DNA of 64,000 bases from Halicephalobus mephisto (Eukaryota > Nematoda > Chromadorea > Rhabditida > Panagrolaimidae), in the NCBI GenBank assembly GCA_009193035.1, contig SWDT01000305.1:1-64000 (forward strand), given 5' to 3'. Of the stretch, positions 36,130 to 49,693 are shown piece by piece (the stretch's first letter is position 1; each line of letters begins with the position of its first letter). Under the pieces are notes generated by a model. The model saw only the letters and a program-made list of their open reading frames with translations, had not been told where the DNA came from and ran no database searches. A program made the position numbers and the translations under genes.

Positions 36130-36600
36130 TAGAATCTGAAATATCCGACATACAGAAAATTAAATGACAAAAGTTAAAAATATGAGAAAATAATAACTTC
36201 ACGGTTCGTAAAAAGTAGGATAATATAAAAATTACGAAATATATAAAAAATAAATATTATACGAGAAATTTAATTTCTAAAAAAGTAAGATTATATGCGA
36301 AAATTACGAGATATATAAAAAATAATAATTCTACACAAAATTCGATTCCTAAAAATTACGAAATATATAAAAAATAAATATTATACGAGAAATTTAACTT
36401 CTAAAAAAGTAAGATTATATATAAAAATTACGAAATATATAGAAAACAATTTTACATAAAATTCACGATCCTAAACAATAGAGCAATATATAAGTTACGC
36501 GAAATGTATTAAAAATTCCAAAAAAGTTCAGTTCCTAAACAATAAAGCAGTGTAAATTACGAAATATATAAAAAACAATCACACGAAATTCATGGAATAT
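36130..36600. repeat. ~75 bp AT-rich tandem repeats
   Basis: Four to five copies of a unit with attacgaaatatataaaaaa and ctaaaaaagtaagattatat between the TAF12-like gene and the CaaX gene. Confidence 0.8.
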
Positions 36601-36848
36601 CTACCATATAAGTTTTATTAATCATCGATTGTTTTATAATTTGTTCTTAGTATATTTCATAATTTGCAAATAATACTTTGATATTTATAAATTGCGAATG
36701 TACTATTTTCCTAATATTCCTATAACCAAAAATACTAATCACGAAACGCGAAATCAAATCTTACCACGAAACCTTGACAATCACAAGAAACTCGATCTTC
36801 CGTCAATGCGAATTAAATTAGGCACAAAAGAGAACATAAAAAAAGAAT

Positions 36849-37075
36849 AAAACCAACTCCCGCCACGAAAGTTCCTGAAAGCCAAAACAAGTTTGATTTT
36901 TCCCAGTGCGAGTAAAACACAACTGAGCAGAATAAAACCAATTCTCGCCACGAAAGTTCCTGAAAGCCAAAACAAGTTTGATTTTTCCCAGTGCGAGTAA
37001 AACACAACTGAGCAGAATAAAACCAATTCTCGCCACGAAAGTCCCTGAAAGTCAAAACAAGTTTGATTTTTTTGG
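36849..37075. repeat. 85 bp tandem repeat, 2.7 copies
   Basis: Copies start at 36849, 36934 and 37019 with almost no divergence (contain ccacgaaagttcctgaaagc and cagtgcgagtaaaacac). The exact spacing points to recent amplification. The open frames across it are repeat artefacts. 37075-37417 shows nothing coding. Confidence 0.92.
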
Positions 37076-37417
37076 CGCCTGTCAAATTATACGCAAATGA
37101 CGACTTGAAATTGTTCCTGGATTGCTCGTTGATATATGAATCTTTTTTTAATATTCGGCTCTTCCTGTGATATACTGAATTTATTTTTTTATTGGATTGA
37201 TATTTATAAAACGCGTTTATTTCGAGAGAAATTTGTGGTGGATTAGCCGCGTTGAACGTGAATAACTTTTAGGCCTATGACAAGACATTTTGGATAATCC
37301 TTGGGGAACTTGGTGATGACACAAATCCAAAACACTACCGGTCGAGTACTGTAATCGTTAATCTTCTAGGAATTACTAATCTTTATTGATTCAGAATCTA
37401 AGATTTTCCAAAATTAA

Positions 37418-39281
37418 CTACATGAGTATGCAAACTTTTGTTTTTTGTTTCGTGTCTCGTTTGATGGTCTGACAGTCGTTGCAGTCTTCCAACGCAAAAA
37501 TTTCAGAATCGTCGTCGTTTTCTTCTTCTTGCTTCTTCTGATTCTGGTTTTTGAGGACAGAAGGAAGCGTGTAAGTATTGTGTGTGATTTGTGCCTCAGG
37601 AACTGGAGCACCTTTTTCGGTCGTTTTTTTCATCACATTCTCGTTCTCTGCCGACATCTCTAGGGTTCTGGAAGTATCCGATTCCTCGTCTACGGGGTTC
37701 TCAATTGTAGGTTTCTAAAACACGGACGTTATAGATTAGTTTTACAAAAATAAAAAAAACGCTTTTCAAAACCGTCTACACGGATTTTTGGGATTTTCTA
37801 TAACCTTTAGAGATTTTAATGTCGGATGTTAATTCGGAAATTAAAAATTGAAATGCAAAGTTTTAAGAAGTAGTTTCAGCACGAATTTTCTAAAAACTGA
37901 GATTTCGAAAATTTTTAGTTGTTCCAGGAACTTGCTGTTGGATGCTAGAAGTTTTTAAACCCCACTGTGAGTAAAATCTCGCGAAATTTTCCAAAATCTA
38001 GTGGAAACTGAAATTTTCGAGAATGTCAAAAATCCCAATTTTTTAAAAAATCACAACTTGCAGTTTTTTATATTAGTGTGTTTAGTTATAAAGTAAACCG
38101 GATCTCGGGAGGGAAACTCTGCGTGCTAGACAATGAGCATACTGTATAGTAACAGACCGAGTGTTGACTGGTTATTTAATATATAGTTGTTATTGTGCTT
38201 AGTCTTATTGGATAAATAAGAAACTCATATCTTTCATCTCCTATGCAACCACATCACGGAGATCCAACAGTTTCATGACTTTTCCTGATTCTTATAACTT
38301 TAGGAATTCAAAACGAACCTCATCTGCGTACTCCACAGTCCCGATTGAATTCCCGCCGTTGCTGATTACTTCGTCATCGAGTTCTGTTTTTTCTTTTACA
38401 GCAGTTACAGTATCAGTAATTACATCCGGTTTTTCGTTTTCATCTTCTTTAGTGTCTGTGAGTTCTGCAGAGTTGAAATCAGCAGATGTTTCTTCTGGAT
38501 TTGGGGTAGGATTCGGACTTCCTGCGCTGTCTGTAGAATCCGCACTTCCGGCATCACGAAGGTCATCTCCAGGGATAATTTCCGGAGATGAGCCTAAAGT
38601 CATGTTTCAAAAATAACAAAATAAAACTAACCATTTAATGAAACAAGAGATGATCGACTATCGAGTCTTTTTTTCTCTTCTGGAGTCACTAAATTTGGAA
38701 AATTAGAAATTTACGGAATTGTTTCAATCCGAATTTCGGAAATACAAAATTTCAGAGAATTTAAATTTGGGGATTTTTGAAATTTTCTACAGTATTCTAA
38801 GAAGTTTCAGGAATTTTCACGAGATTCTGGAAGTTTTCAGAAACTTGGAGATGTTCCGGAATTTCGGGATTTGAGGGACTTCAGAAGGTTATAAAATTTC
38901 TGATCACGAAAATCAGGAAATTTTTGACACGAATTTTCAGTTTTCCAAGAATTTCAGAAATCAGATTTCAGATGATTTCAAAAAGTTGTATTAAATTCTA
39001 GAAGATTTTAGAAATTTTCAGATTTTCAAAGGTTTCAAAAAATTCCAAAATTTGAATTATAAAAATTATAATTAAAAATTTACAATTTTCTTTTTCAGAT
39101 GAACCAGTTTTCGGTTCTTTTTTTTGAAGACTATGATGGACAGATCTCATTTCTCCAATGGCTTCCTTCTGACGCTGTAACTGTGCTTCTTTGGTGTCCG
39201 TTTCAGTGCTGAAAAAAAAATTTAAAAATTACGAAATTTAAAAAAATTCAAAAAAGTAAAAAATAAAAACCTTTCATTCAT
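37418..39281 (-). CDS. Acidic, likely prenylated protein with C-terminal CaaX box, unknown family
   Basis: Exons 39271-39281 (ATG at 39281), 39084-39208, 38632-38688, 38319-38593 and 37418-37714 close in phase to 254 residues. The first ~60 residues are helical and charged (EAQLQRQKEAIGEMRSVHH); a KEN-box-like SEKENLTPEEKK follows. The middle is S/T/E/D-rich and probably disordered. The C-terminus is DCQTIKRDTKQKTKVCILM: a basic run followed by CILM, a textbook CaaX sequence (Met favours farnesyl). This suggests attachment to the cytosolic face of a membrane. General build recalls paralemmin-type proteins but I see no convincing match. An SL-type acceptor (CTTTTCAG) lies ~70 bp before the ATG. 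Confidence 0.75.
38082..38270. other. Insertion-like GC-richer block in the last intron of the CaaX gene
   Basis: A ~190 bp block of different texture (contains aaccggatctcgggaggg, agtcttattggataaataag and catcacggagatccaaca). It begins TGTG and ends CAACA, which would suit a solo LTR, but no clear target duplication is seen. Confidence 0.3.
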
Positions 39282-41395
39282 TTCTCTGAATCGGTACAGT
39301 TTTCCAAAATCGAAGACTTCTCCGAATGGAAGAAGTCTTAAATTTTACTTTTTCTGAAAAGTTAAAATATTTTTACAAAGTTCTCTCAACACGAATTTTG
39401 GAAATTCGATAGAAATTCTGAAACTGTTTTAGTCATACTGTAATGAGAAATAAATGTTTTTGAGATTTGGTCTCGACACGAATTTAAAGATTTAGTCATG
39501 TTAGTCATACTGTAATGGAAATTTTTTAAAATAAAATTGGTCCCGACACGAATTTTAAGGATTTTTAGTTATGTTAGTCATACTGTAATGAAAAATTTTT
39601 TAATGAAATTGGTCTCGACACGAATTTAAGAATTTAGTCATGTTAGTCATACTGTAATGGGAGGTTATTTTTATAAAATAGTCCCGACACGAATTTTAAG
39701 GATTTTTAGTTATGTTAGTCATACTGTAATGGAAAAATGTTTTAATGAAATTGGTCTCAACACGAATTTAAGGATTTAGTTATGTTAGTCATACTGTAAT
39801 GGGAGGTTATCTTTATGAAATTGATTTCGACGCGAAGTTTGGAAATTTTTTAAAATTACTGTAAAATGAGAACAAAACAAATACCAACAGGAAATAATCA
39901 CATTTACAATTTTTCTATTTTTATTTTCTCCATCCAAAAATTTTAAATATGAGTTTTTTTAAAAACTAAAACATTTTTAAAGAAAAAATAAATACTTTTT
40001 AGAAAAATTAATATTATTTTAGAAAAAATTAATATTATATTAAAAAAAATTAAAATAATTTTTAAAAATATATATTATTATGAAAAAATTAATATTTTTA
40101 AAAAATTAATATTATTTTTAAAAAATCTATATTATTATAAAAAAATTAATATTTTTAAAAAATTAACATAATTGTAAAATTTTCTCGACGAGAATTTCTA
40201 AAACTCGGAAAAAACCGAATTTTCCATTTTTTTTTATTTTCACTTCCTGTACTTTGGAATTCCAAAATTATAAATAAATCATATTTTAAAAAATAAAAAT
40301 AGTTTTTAAGAAATTTTTCAAAACGAATTTTTAGGATTTTAAAATGTCTAGAATCCTCAGACAGAAATCAAAAAAGAATGACTAAAGATAAACTAAATCT
40401 ATTTCAATAGAGCCATCCGGATTACCGTACTTTCCATTGTCAAAAAACTCAGTCCCTTCATGTAGGAATCAAACATTAAAAAATTTAAAAAAATAAAATT
40501 TTGAAATTTATAAAAAAAAAATAAAATTTTGAAATTTATAAAGAAAATAAAAAATTTTGAAATTTATAAAAAAAAATAAAAAATTTTAAAATTTATTTAA
40601 AAAATAAAATTTTGAAATTTATAAAAAAAATAAAAAATTTCAAAATTTATTTAAAAAATTAAAATTCCCAGGAAATTTCGAAATTTGTTTAAAAAATTTA
40701 AAAACAAAATTTATAAAAATTATTTAAATTTCTATAATTTTCTAAAAAGTAAAAATAAAAATATCAAATTTACCATTTTTTTCATTTTTGTCTCTTTTAT
40801 CAAAAATTCCAAAAAATTAGAAAATTATGGAAATTAAAATAATTTTATAAAAAGTAAAATTACCAAATTTATCATTTTTTCATTTTTGTCTCTTTTATCA
40901 AAAACTTCAAAAACAAAACTTAAAAATTATTTAAATTTCTATAATTTTCTAAAAAAGTAAAAATAAAAATATCAAATTTACCATTTTTTTCATTTTTTTC
41001 TCTTTTATCAAAAACTTCAAAAACAAAATTTATAAAAATTATTTAAATTTTCCATAATTTCCTAAAAAAGTAAAAATAAAAATATCAAATTTACCATTTT
41101 TTTCATTTTTGTCTTTTTTATCAAAAACTTCAAAAATGTCAACCAGCCTAAACTATTACATTCGTAACAAAAATTAAAATTATCCTTTTAAAAAATATTT
41201 TTCAAGTGAATCTGCCTGAGGGCTTAATCCTCAAAGCTGTCTCTAATCGTCCTTCTTCACCTTTACTAAATGGCCCAATGGCGTGACTTCAGAGAATAAA
41301 TTAAAACCAGGGGAATCTTCTTCAAAAAAAAACACCAAAATTACAATTCCCAATTAAAACTTTCAAATTCAACATCCTAAAAATACTGTAAAAAA
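39282..41395. other. Intergenic between the CaaX gene and capg-1, repeat-rich
   Basis: 39440-39840 has six copies of a ~70 bp unit containing tggtctcgacacgaattta and gttagtcatactgtaatg. 39950-40180 and 40480-40680 are low-complexity AT. 40690-41130 has four ~120 bp copies with aaatttaccatttttttcat and ctcttttatcaaaaacttca. 41190-41330 is more ordinary sequence downstream of capg-1. No gene is seen. Confidence 0.7.
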
Positions 41396-44300
41396 TTATT
41401 CTGCAAAATCCATTTCCACTTCTTCGATAGTTCCTAGTCTCTTCCTCGACGGTCTCGTCAGCCTTGTAGTTGCCTTAGGGGTACTTAAAACTTGATTTTT
41501 CTTCGGAGTAGGGGCTTTTGCCGGAGTCCTGTGGGGCCTCTTACTCGATTTAGGGGGTTGCTGAGGTGGAGGTACCTGATTCTCCACAGCAATAAAAGCC
41601 TTCAATTTGTTAATTTCCAAAATCTGAAAAAAAAACAAATTAAAAAATTTTTAAAAACCTAAAATTTCACAAAAACCAATATAAAAACATTTAAAACTTA
41701 AATTGTAAAAAAACTAAAAAAATTTCAAAAATAAAAAATCTAAAAAAATAAAAAATTTCAAAAATGAAAAACATTAAAAATTTTAAAAAATAAATAATTT
41801 TAAAAATTATACTTAAAAGTGGAAATTTTCCAACCTTTTCTCCCCAAATTTTAATTTTCGGAGGATTTTCATCATTCGTAGGGACTTCTATCCATGATCT
41901 GTAGTTCGAATTTGTTTCTTCATTCATATTTTTCAACTTATTTATCATTCCTTGCATTTCTTTTTCTAATTCAGCTACAGTAAGACTGACAGGTGAATCT
42001 TGAATTTTAGTTTTCTTTGTTTCCAGATATCGATCCAGACTTTCTAATCTCTTATAATACGTCTCAATGTTCTTCTTCAACTTGCTTGAGTTCGTTTCCT
42101 AAAATTTAAAATTTAAAAAATCCAAAAACCTTTAAAATCTAAAAATACAAAATTCTTCCAAAAATTACAAAATTTCTTAAAAAACCAAAAAAGTTATTTT
42201 TAAAACATTTTTTAAATTAAACGATTCCTAAAATCCCAAAAATCAACAAATTTAAAAAACTTTTTTTAGAAAATTAAAAAAAAATAAAATTTAAAATAAA
42301 ACTTAAAAAATAGAAATTTTTAAAAAAATTAAAAATTTTAAAAAAATAAAAATTTAAAAAAAAAATTTTTTTAAAATAAAACTTAAAAATAGAAATTTTT
42401 AAAAAAATTTTAAAAAAATAAAAATTTTAAAAAATAAAATTTAAATAAAAAACTTACATAAACAAATTTTTTGCACGCTTTTTTCAAATTCGCTACCAGT
42501 TCCATATCACATAATTCTGTAACTTCACATTGAGATATCATATATCCCAAAATATCACAAACACGATTTTCTTCATCAATCGAACTCAATTTCAAAAACA
42601 AATTTCTCGCTAAAACCGAATGTGCTGTACCTTCATCACGTCCTATGGCATTCGGCAATAACGCTGAAAACGACGTAAGATTCAAAATAACTTCAGCCAT
42701 GTTCTGGATATCGATTTTAAAATCACCAGAATCCGGATCACATTCCGACAGAGAAATAACCGCTTCTGTCGCCATCGTCCCAAAAATACATTGATGTTCT
42801 CGACTATACGATATATAATTTACAAAAAATGCTAGGGTCATCGGAGCTATTTCTGATTCAAATTTCGTTTTTCTGAACATCCTTTTAAAAATATATATCA
42901 TTCCATCTTTAAATGTTCTACCGTAATCAAATATAATTAATCTCATTAATATTCTTACTGTAAAACCAGCAAGTTGTAAAATATTTTTTTCTTCAGCAAG
43001 TTCGATTAATTTATGAACAAGATTATACTTATCCACTGATCCGTCTTCTTCATCTGGCATTTTTTGAAAATACAAATCCACAACTTTACCGTAACCGTAC
43101 ACTTGAATACAGTCACATAACATCATAACTGCAATTTTCTTCAATTCCGCTTGTGCTTTTAGTTGATCTTTATCCACATAGGGATTTTCAATAATCCTTC
43201 TTGCATATCGGACGAAATTTCTTTCATTTTGATCCGTAATAGCCGCTCTTCCAGCAATACAAAGAAAAGCCATTTTCTTCGTAACCAAATCTCGGGACTC
43301 ATCAAAAGCTCTCACACCCTAAAAAAGCACAATTATATAATTATACAAATCGAAAACAATTTAAATACGAAAATCAAAAATAATTTTAATATAAAAATCG
43401 AAAATAATTTTAATATAAAAATCGAAAATTATATAATTATAAAAGTCGAAAACAATTTAAACATGAAAATCGAAAAATATATAATTATATAATTATAAAA
43501 ATTAAAAATAATTATATAATTATCTCAACATAAATTTCCTGAACTTTTAGAATTACATATTTCTAAAAAACTTCAAAAATCATAAAAATTATAAAATTTT
43601 CAAGTTTTAGAATCTTCAGTAAAATTTCTCAATAGATGCTGGTACTTTCTAAAAAATTTCGAAAATCTTAAAAAACTATCTAAAAAATCCCAAAATTCAT
43701 TGAAAAGTTTTATGAAATTTGGAAAATTCTAAAAACTAAAATTTTGGAAAATTCTAAAAACTAAAATTTTGGAAAATCTTAAAAAATTACACTTTCTATA
43801 ATATCCTGTAATTTTTTTAATTCCAATTTTTCCTGATCTTAATTTTGAAAATCCAATAAACTTACAAAATTGATTATCAATCCGTCGAAAACAGTACATG
43901 GTTTCAAAATAAATCCAGTTTTAACCACAGCTGCCAAAATAGACACACATCTAAATTTTTGTTCTTCTGACATATCGTAATGAGGTTCTTCTCTTGTTGA
44001 CGGTATTTGACTTGTAGTAGTATCAAGTACAGTATTCTGAGAAACATTCATAACTGTTTGTGAAGCCAAATCTTGACTGCTGTTCAAAACTTGACCTACG
44101 CCGACGATGGAATAACATATGTCTCCGATTTCGTGGACGGCTCTCTCGAGTTCTAGTGGATTTTTAATATCGAAATGATAAAATAAATATTGATAAGTAA
44201 TCAATTGATACAAATCATTATCAAATCTAAAATTAATTTCATTATCTGTTAAAAGATAATTCAACAAATTTTTCCATTCGTTCATTCCCGGATCGTCTCT

Positions 44301-47300
44301 ATCAAGTAAAGGAATCAATTTAATCAAACATTTAATTGCTGAAACTTGAATAGGATTAATACTTCCTAATAAAATTCCTGTTTCAACCGCAATTTCTCCT
44401 TCACGTTGAATTGTTAAAATTGCTCCTTTTATAAATCCAATACAATCCACCATCGTCGGCAAAATCACCAATCTGCATTCAGTCCTCGTGGATTCCATCA
44501 AACTGCCATGTAGACAATATTCACTCAAACTTAACCACATAAAAAATTGAATAAGTTTCTGATTCAATGCCTTCACAGCGTTCTCCGTCGACAACCCTAT
44601 GAAATCCATATAATTCGTCGAATTCATACAAATACTTTCACCTTCACTGAATAACTTTGCAAATTTTACAAAACTATTTTCGTTATCGTAATCATTGAAG
44701 AATTTTCTTCTCATATGTTCGAAAAATCTTGGATAAACAAGATGCCATTCTTTACTGTAATTCAGCCACTCCAGAAGACACACCGATCCTTTGCAAATCT
44801 CCTCAGGACAAAGTTCTTCGTCCATTTCCTTCGCTTTTTTGATTCTATATGCATCACTAGCCCAACTGATCAGGATATCGTAATATTCAGGAACAATATT
44901 ATCTGAAAAAAATTTTTAAATTCTTTTTACTCATTACAGTAACCCACCGTCAAGAAACAAAGCTTTGTCCCTAAAAACAGTAACGATATCCTTCATTTCG
45001 AAATCTGCTAAGCACAATTCGCCAGAAATCCGTCTTGCAACTTCCATCCTGACGTTTTCTGATGGATCATGAATAAGACATTCAAGAAGATACTTGGCGT
45101 AACTTTTATCCAAAAGTGGAAGATTTGAAAGGGCATATTTTCGAACATCTTCATCCGGATCTTTAGTACCAACAAGAACCACTAAAAATTATATTCAGTA
45201 CAACTTGGATATAAGATACCCGCTCTATAACATATCTCGGGTTATAGCATACGGTGTGAGTGAGTGAGTTTAGTTAGTTTGTCTTCAAATTTACCCTGGA
45301 TACAATATATCCTTTGTTATAACATACGTTTTGGTCAGTCCCAAGAGGTATCTGATATCCAAATTCTACTGTACATAGAATTAGGTATTTTGTAATTATT
45401 TTAAAAAAATATAATACAGTACAACTTGGATATAAGATACTCCCTTAGGATCAGTCAAAACCTATGTTATAAGAAAGGATATATTATAACGGGGGTATCT
45501 TATATCCAAGTTCTACTATAATTGCAAACGATAAGGAAATAACGAATAATTTCACTTTTGTCGCGCTGGTTGAGATTAAATAGCGTAATATTCTTACGAA
45601 ATTTAGAAATTACAAAACTTTGAGAATTTTATAGTAATAAGAAAATAACAACAACAAAACTACACTGGTTTTCGGAAATCATCCCTGAGTATAATCAATA
45701 TGTAACAGTTTCTGACTAGGTTTTAAATTACTTGATTCTAACTGAATGCAATCGACGATAAAATTGCAATTTAGCAGAAGATTGATCGTAATTGAAGGTA
45801 ATAAACGTGCTAATGTTTTTAACTGGAAATGAACATTATTCAAACATGTTGGTTACCTTCAATTACGATCAATCTTCTGTTAAATTGCCATCCCACAATC
45901 GATTACACTCAATTAAAATTAAATAATGTAAAAACTGTAGTTAAAATTGTTACATATTGATTATACTCAAAGATGATTTCAGAAAATCTGTGTCTTTCTT
46001 TTCAATTCTGTCGACATAATTATAAAATCCAAAAGTAAAATTTCTTTTACAAAAAAAATTTCCAAAAACTTTCAAATTTTCCAAACAAAAATGATTTTTT
46101 TTAATTTTAAAAATTCAAAAAAAACCACAGTTTTACTATTGTAAAAATCAAAATCTTTTCAAAAAAATAATTTTAAAATTTTCTAACTTTTTTAATATAA
46201 ATTTAAAATTTTTTAACTTTTTTATATAAATTTAAAACTTTTTGACTTTTTTATATAAATTCAAAATTTTTTGACTTTTTTATGTAAATTTAAAATTCTT
46301 TCTTACATTGAGAAGGAGAGTACATAGGATCCATTTTCAAAGCCCCGACTAATCCGGGATATTTACAGACATGCTTAAGAGCCAAGATGACCGCCATACG
46401 AACACTGGCCGCATGATCATTAAACATTTGAATCAGAATATCGTAGAGCTCAGCAAAAGTCGTCAATTTTAAATAAGACGGAAAACAATTTGTTTCATCT
46501 TCGTCTTCATCAGGTTCCTTCATAGTGGACAAATATATCCTTCCAATAAGAGATACAACAGAACACCGAATATCCGAAGTAGGGTGATTTTTTTTCTGAA
46601 AAAAACTTCAAAAAAATAAAGTAAAATTTTAAAATTTATAAATTTTCGTATTTTTATCATTTAAGAGTTATCCCTAAGTTTATATTTTTTGAACTTTCCA
46701 TTAATTAAGGAAAAAAACGAATAACTTTCTATAAAAATTTTGGTTATGTGACAGTTGTCTCCTGGGTATTTATATTGTAATTTTAACTACTTTAGATCGA
46801 AAATTACGAACAAAAAATTATTTAAAAATCATTTTGTGTAAATTTTATCGTTTTTATATGGAATTTTGATAGATGTTTTCAGAATTCCACAAAAGTACAT
46901 AAAATGAAGTAACCAGATCTGTAGATTCTGAATCCGACATCAGAATTGAAGATTGGCCTTCAGAATCCTGAGTTCTGAAGTTCAGATTTCTGTAGGAACA
47001 TCTATGTCAAATTTCCACATAAAAACGATAAAAGTTACACAAAATAATTTTAATTTTTGTTCGTAATTTTCGATTCAAAGTAGTCAAAATTACAATATAA
47101 ATATCCGGGACACAACTGTCACATAACCGAAAATTTTACAACTTTTGAATCAGAATCTTTTAAAACTGGATTTCTGGATTATCCAAGACCAAACCTGATG
47201 AATCGCGCTGACAAGGGCATCAACCAACGTATTGTCGTCCAAATCGACCAATACTTGTCCAGCCAATACTCCTAAAGTTTTAATCAAACGGAGTTGTCCT

Positions 47301-48161
47301 TCAGAATCGCTCAAATTATCGACGAACTTGTTCGCTCTGTAGGTAATCTCCTCGGAAAATTCATCTTTATTGACGTCACAATCTCTTTCCTGAAATTCAC
47401 TCTTCATGTATCAATTTTATTTTCAAATAAATTATATTACTGCGAAAACCAAAAATATGGATTTTTTACGAAATAGTCTTGAGGGGAATTTTCGGAATTT
47501 TTTAGAAACTAAACTAGTATAAAATTTTTGTTTTTTGAATTGATTTTTAAATTACTCATATATGAAAATTAAAAACAAGTGGATTTTCCACGAAATGGTC
47601 TCGACACGAATTTATAGAACTTCTAAGAAATTAAACTAGCCTAAAAATTTGGTCTTTTGAATTGATTATTTCGTAATATTACGATTTTCAAATTACTCAT
47701 ATATAAAAACTAAAAATAAGTGGATTTTCCACGAAATGGTCTCAACACGAATTTCTAGAACTTCTAAGAAATTAAACTAGCCTGGAATTTTTACTTTCTT
47801 AAGTTATAATTCTGGATAATTTTGCAATTAGTTTTTTAAAACTATATTCTAACTGAATCTAGAACTTTCCAAATCAGGACATATGGAGTACAGAACCTCA
47901 TCTATCCTCTAGAACTAATTTCCATGTATGGTAACTTTAATATCTATTGAAAATACAATAAAACTAAAATACCCCTCTATGGAAGTTGTTTTTTTAGTAC
48001 AACGAAACTCGAACCTGCTTATACAGAAGAAACAAATCTTTGACTCCTTTCTTGTAAGAGTTCCGGTTGTCGTCCTTGTAGACCGTTTCGAAAATGCTGA
48101 CGACGGTCTTCGAGATCTGATCCAGAGGTATATGGACAGCCTTCTTCCGGGCCTTCACCAT
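41396..48161 (-). CDS. capg-1: Condensin I non-SMC subunit CAP-G (HEAT-repeat protein)
   Basis: A subunit of condensin I (and, in worms, the dosage-compensation condensin) that helps compact chromosomes. Exons 48015-48161, 47195-47389, 46307-46595, 44948-45181, 43866-44902, 42458-43318, 41835-42098 and 41396-41623 close in phase at every junction: 1084 residues, near the family size. Starts MVKARKKAVHIPLDQISKTV. HEAT-type helices include AELYDILIQMFNDHAASVRM, DPDEDVRKYALSNL and DPSENVRMEVARRI. A conserved central block (PEEICKGSVCLLEWLNYSKE, later FDESRDLVTKKMAFLC) matches the Cnd3 domain of CAP-G. The C-terminal tail is basic and proline-rich (PTPKKNQVLSTPKATTRLTR) with S/TP sites that could be Cdk targets. 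Introns hold several TIR elements. Divergent from snr-4. Confidence 0.93.
45185..45530. mobile_element. Pair of pogo/Tigger-like MITEs in a capg-1 intron
   Basis: Ends cagtacaacttggatataag facing ttatatccaagttctact, twice (about 45192-45374 and 45416-45525). Same family as 13568-13910; both loci share the internal phrase gttatagcatacggtgtga and have two adjacent elements. Confidence 0.8.
45672..45988. mobile_element. ~315 bp inverted-repeat MITE in a capg-1 intron
   Basis: The outer arms tgagtataatcaatatgtaa and tgttacatattgattatact are inverted copies, and an inner pair (agaagattgatcgtaattga facing tcaattacgatcaatcttct) extends the palindrome to ~150 bp arms. No ORF. Confidence 0.85.
46733..47128. 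mobile_element. ~395 bp inverted-repeat MITE in a capg-1 intron
   Basis: Arms: ggttatgtgacagttgt with tatttatattgtaatttt on the left, and aatttttgttcgtaattttc with acaactgtcacataacc on the right, inverted over ~130 bp. No ORF. It is the third kind of inverted-repeat element in this gene. Confidence 0.85.
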
Positions 48162-48822
48162 GGTAATATTCAAGATATAATAAAAATCTGAAAATCATAG
48201 GATTATAAAAAATCTGAAAATCATAGGATTATAAAAACCAAAAATAAAAAATCCTAAAAATTGTCTCGACACGAAATTTCTAAATATTAACATATCTCAC
48301 ATAATAATTCAAATTTTGTATAATTATTTCGTAATTTTCGACAACTTCAAAATCAAGTATGTTACTGTAAAAATTCATATATGGAAATTTTCGAAATTGT
48401 CTCGACGCGAAGTTTTAGTTTTTAGAAATTTAACTGCCCTACATTATAGTTCTAGGTTTACTTCGTACTTATTTAATAATTCTACGTGGCTTTGTGATTT
48501 TTTGGAATAGATTCTTCTCAGATATATCTACGAATTTGTATATTGAGATTTTATATATAAAACCTTCTGTTCGTCTCCTAAAATTGGTAGTCATATATCA
48601 AATTACTCATAAATATTCCGATAATCACAATTACAACAAAAAATAACAGTCCGAAAGTAAGTTACTTTGTTTATGGAAGAAATGAACGAAGATGTTCGTA
48701 ATGTTCGTTCGCGCCAAACCCGGTTTCGGAAGGTCCCGCCGCGAAGTAACCGAGCTCGCGTTTGTTTCACTTTTCGCAATTTCATTCTCATTTTTGAATT
48801 TATTTATTTTTTTATTCTGAAA
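48162..48822. promoter_or_regulatory. Divergent promoter of capg-1 and snr-4
   Basis: 48240-48600 is AT-rich with the gtctcgacacgaaa phrase. 48690-48770 is a GC-rich island (ttcgcgccaaacccggtttc, cccgccgcgaagtaacc). ttcgcgccaaa at 48708-48718 reads TTTGGCGCGAA on the minus strand, an E2F-like site, about 105 bp before the snr-4 ATG. Confidence 0.5.
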
Positions 48823-49693
48823 ATGACAACGTAAGTTTCGTTTTTTATCCAGTAATTGCCAGATTAATGTTGTTTTAGATTGGTTAAACCCCGTTCTGAA
48901 TTGACTGCGGAAGAACTGGCCGCGAAAGAACAAGAAGAATTCAACGTCGGCCCCCTCTCTGTCCTAAATCACTCCGTCAAAAATGGCACTCAGGTCCTCA
49001 TCAACTGTCGTAACAACAAGAAGTTGTTGGGTAGAATCAAGGCTTTCGACAGGTTTGGAATTTTTCATTTTTCATATATGAAATGTTTGGCGAAAATCAA
49101 ACATACCTAGGACAAATACCTAAATTTTTTATTATGTGTATAATTTTTCTAAAATAATCAAAAATCTAGTGAAAAATACCTAAACTTTCCACTATTTGTA
49201 TAATTTTTCCAGAACAATCAAAAATCTAGTGAAAAATACCTAAATTTTTCACTATTTAGATATTTGTCACTAGATTTTTGATTATCTTGAAATTGTAAAT
49301 TTTCAGTCTGTTTTGATCACAAGATAGGAATAAGATTACGAAATCTCCAGTCATGGTTCTATAGTAAGAATCAGAATCCACATTTTTGAAGTCATTTTAT
49401 AATCACTGACTTTGAGATTTCACAATATTATTTCCACGTAATTGTAGTCGAAAACTGAATAGAAAATTTCACTATTTTTCCTTAAATATTTCTTTTTTCA
49501 CAAAATATGCTATATATCAAGTTTTTTCAGACATTTCAACATGGTTCTGGAGGACGTGAAGGAAATGTGGACCGAAATCCCGAGAACAGGCAAAGGCCAG
49601 AAAAAAGGCCCCGTCGCCAAGGACCGCTTCATCCCGAAGATGTTCCTCCGAGGAGATTCCGTCATCATGGTCCTCAAGAATCCTCTCGCTTAA
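48823..49693 (+). CDS. snr-4: Small nuclear ribonucleoprotein Sm D2
   Basis: A core subunit of the seven-member Sm ring on spliceosomal U1, U2, U4 and U5 snRNAs. Exons 48823-48830, 48879-49052 and 49531-49693 close in phase to 114 residues (human SmD2 is 118). The N-terminal helix region has [20 protein letters not shown]. The Sm1 motif spans [20 protein letters not shown] and DRHFNMVLE; the Sm2 motif is [12 protein letters not shown]. The first exon is only 8 nt (MTT start), an intron position common in nematode Sm genes. Convergent with the small heat-shock gene, only 90 bp between stops, and divergent from capg-1. Confidence 0.97.

Noticed and set aside
36781..37085. Three overlapping minus-strand ORFs with repeated hydrophobic segments
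   Set aside because: All come from the 85 bp satellite, which is a multiple of nothing coding-relevant and opens several frames at once.
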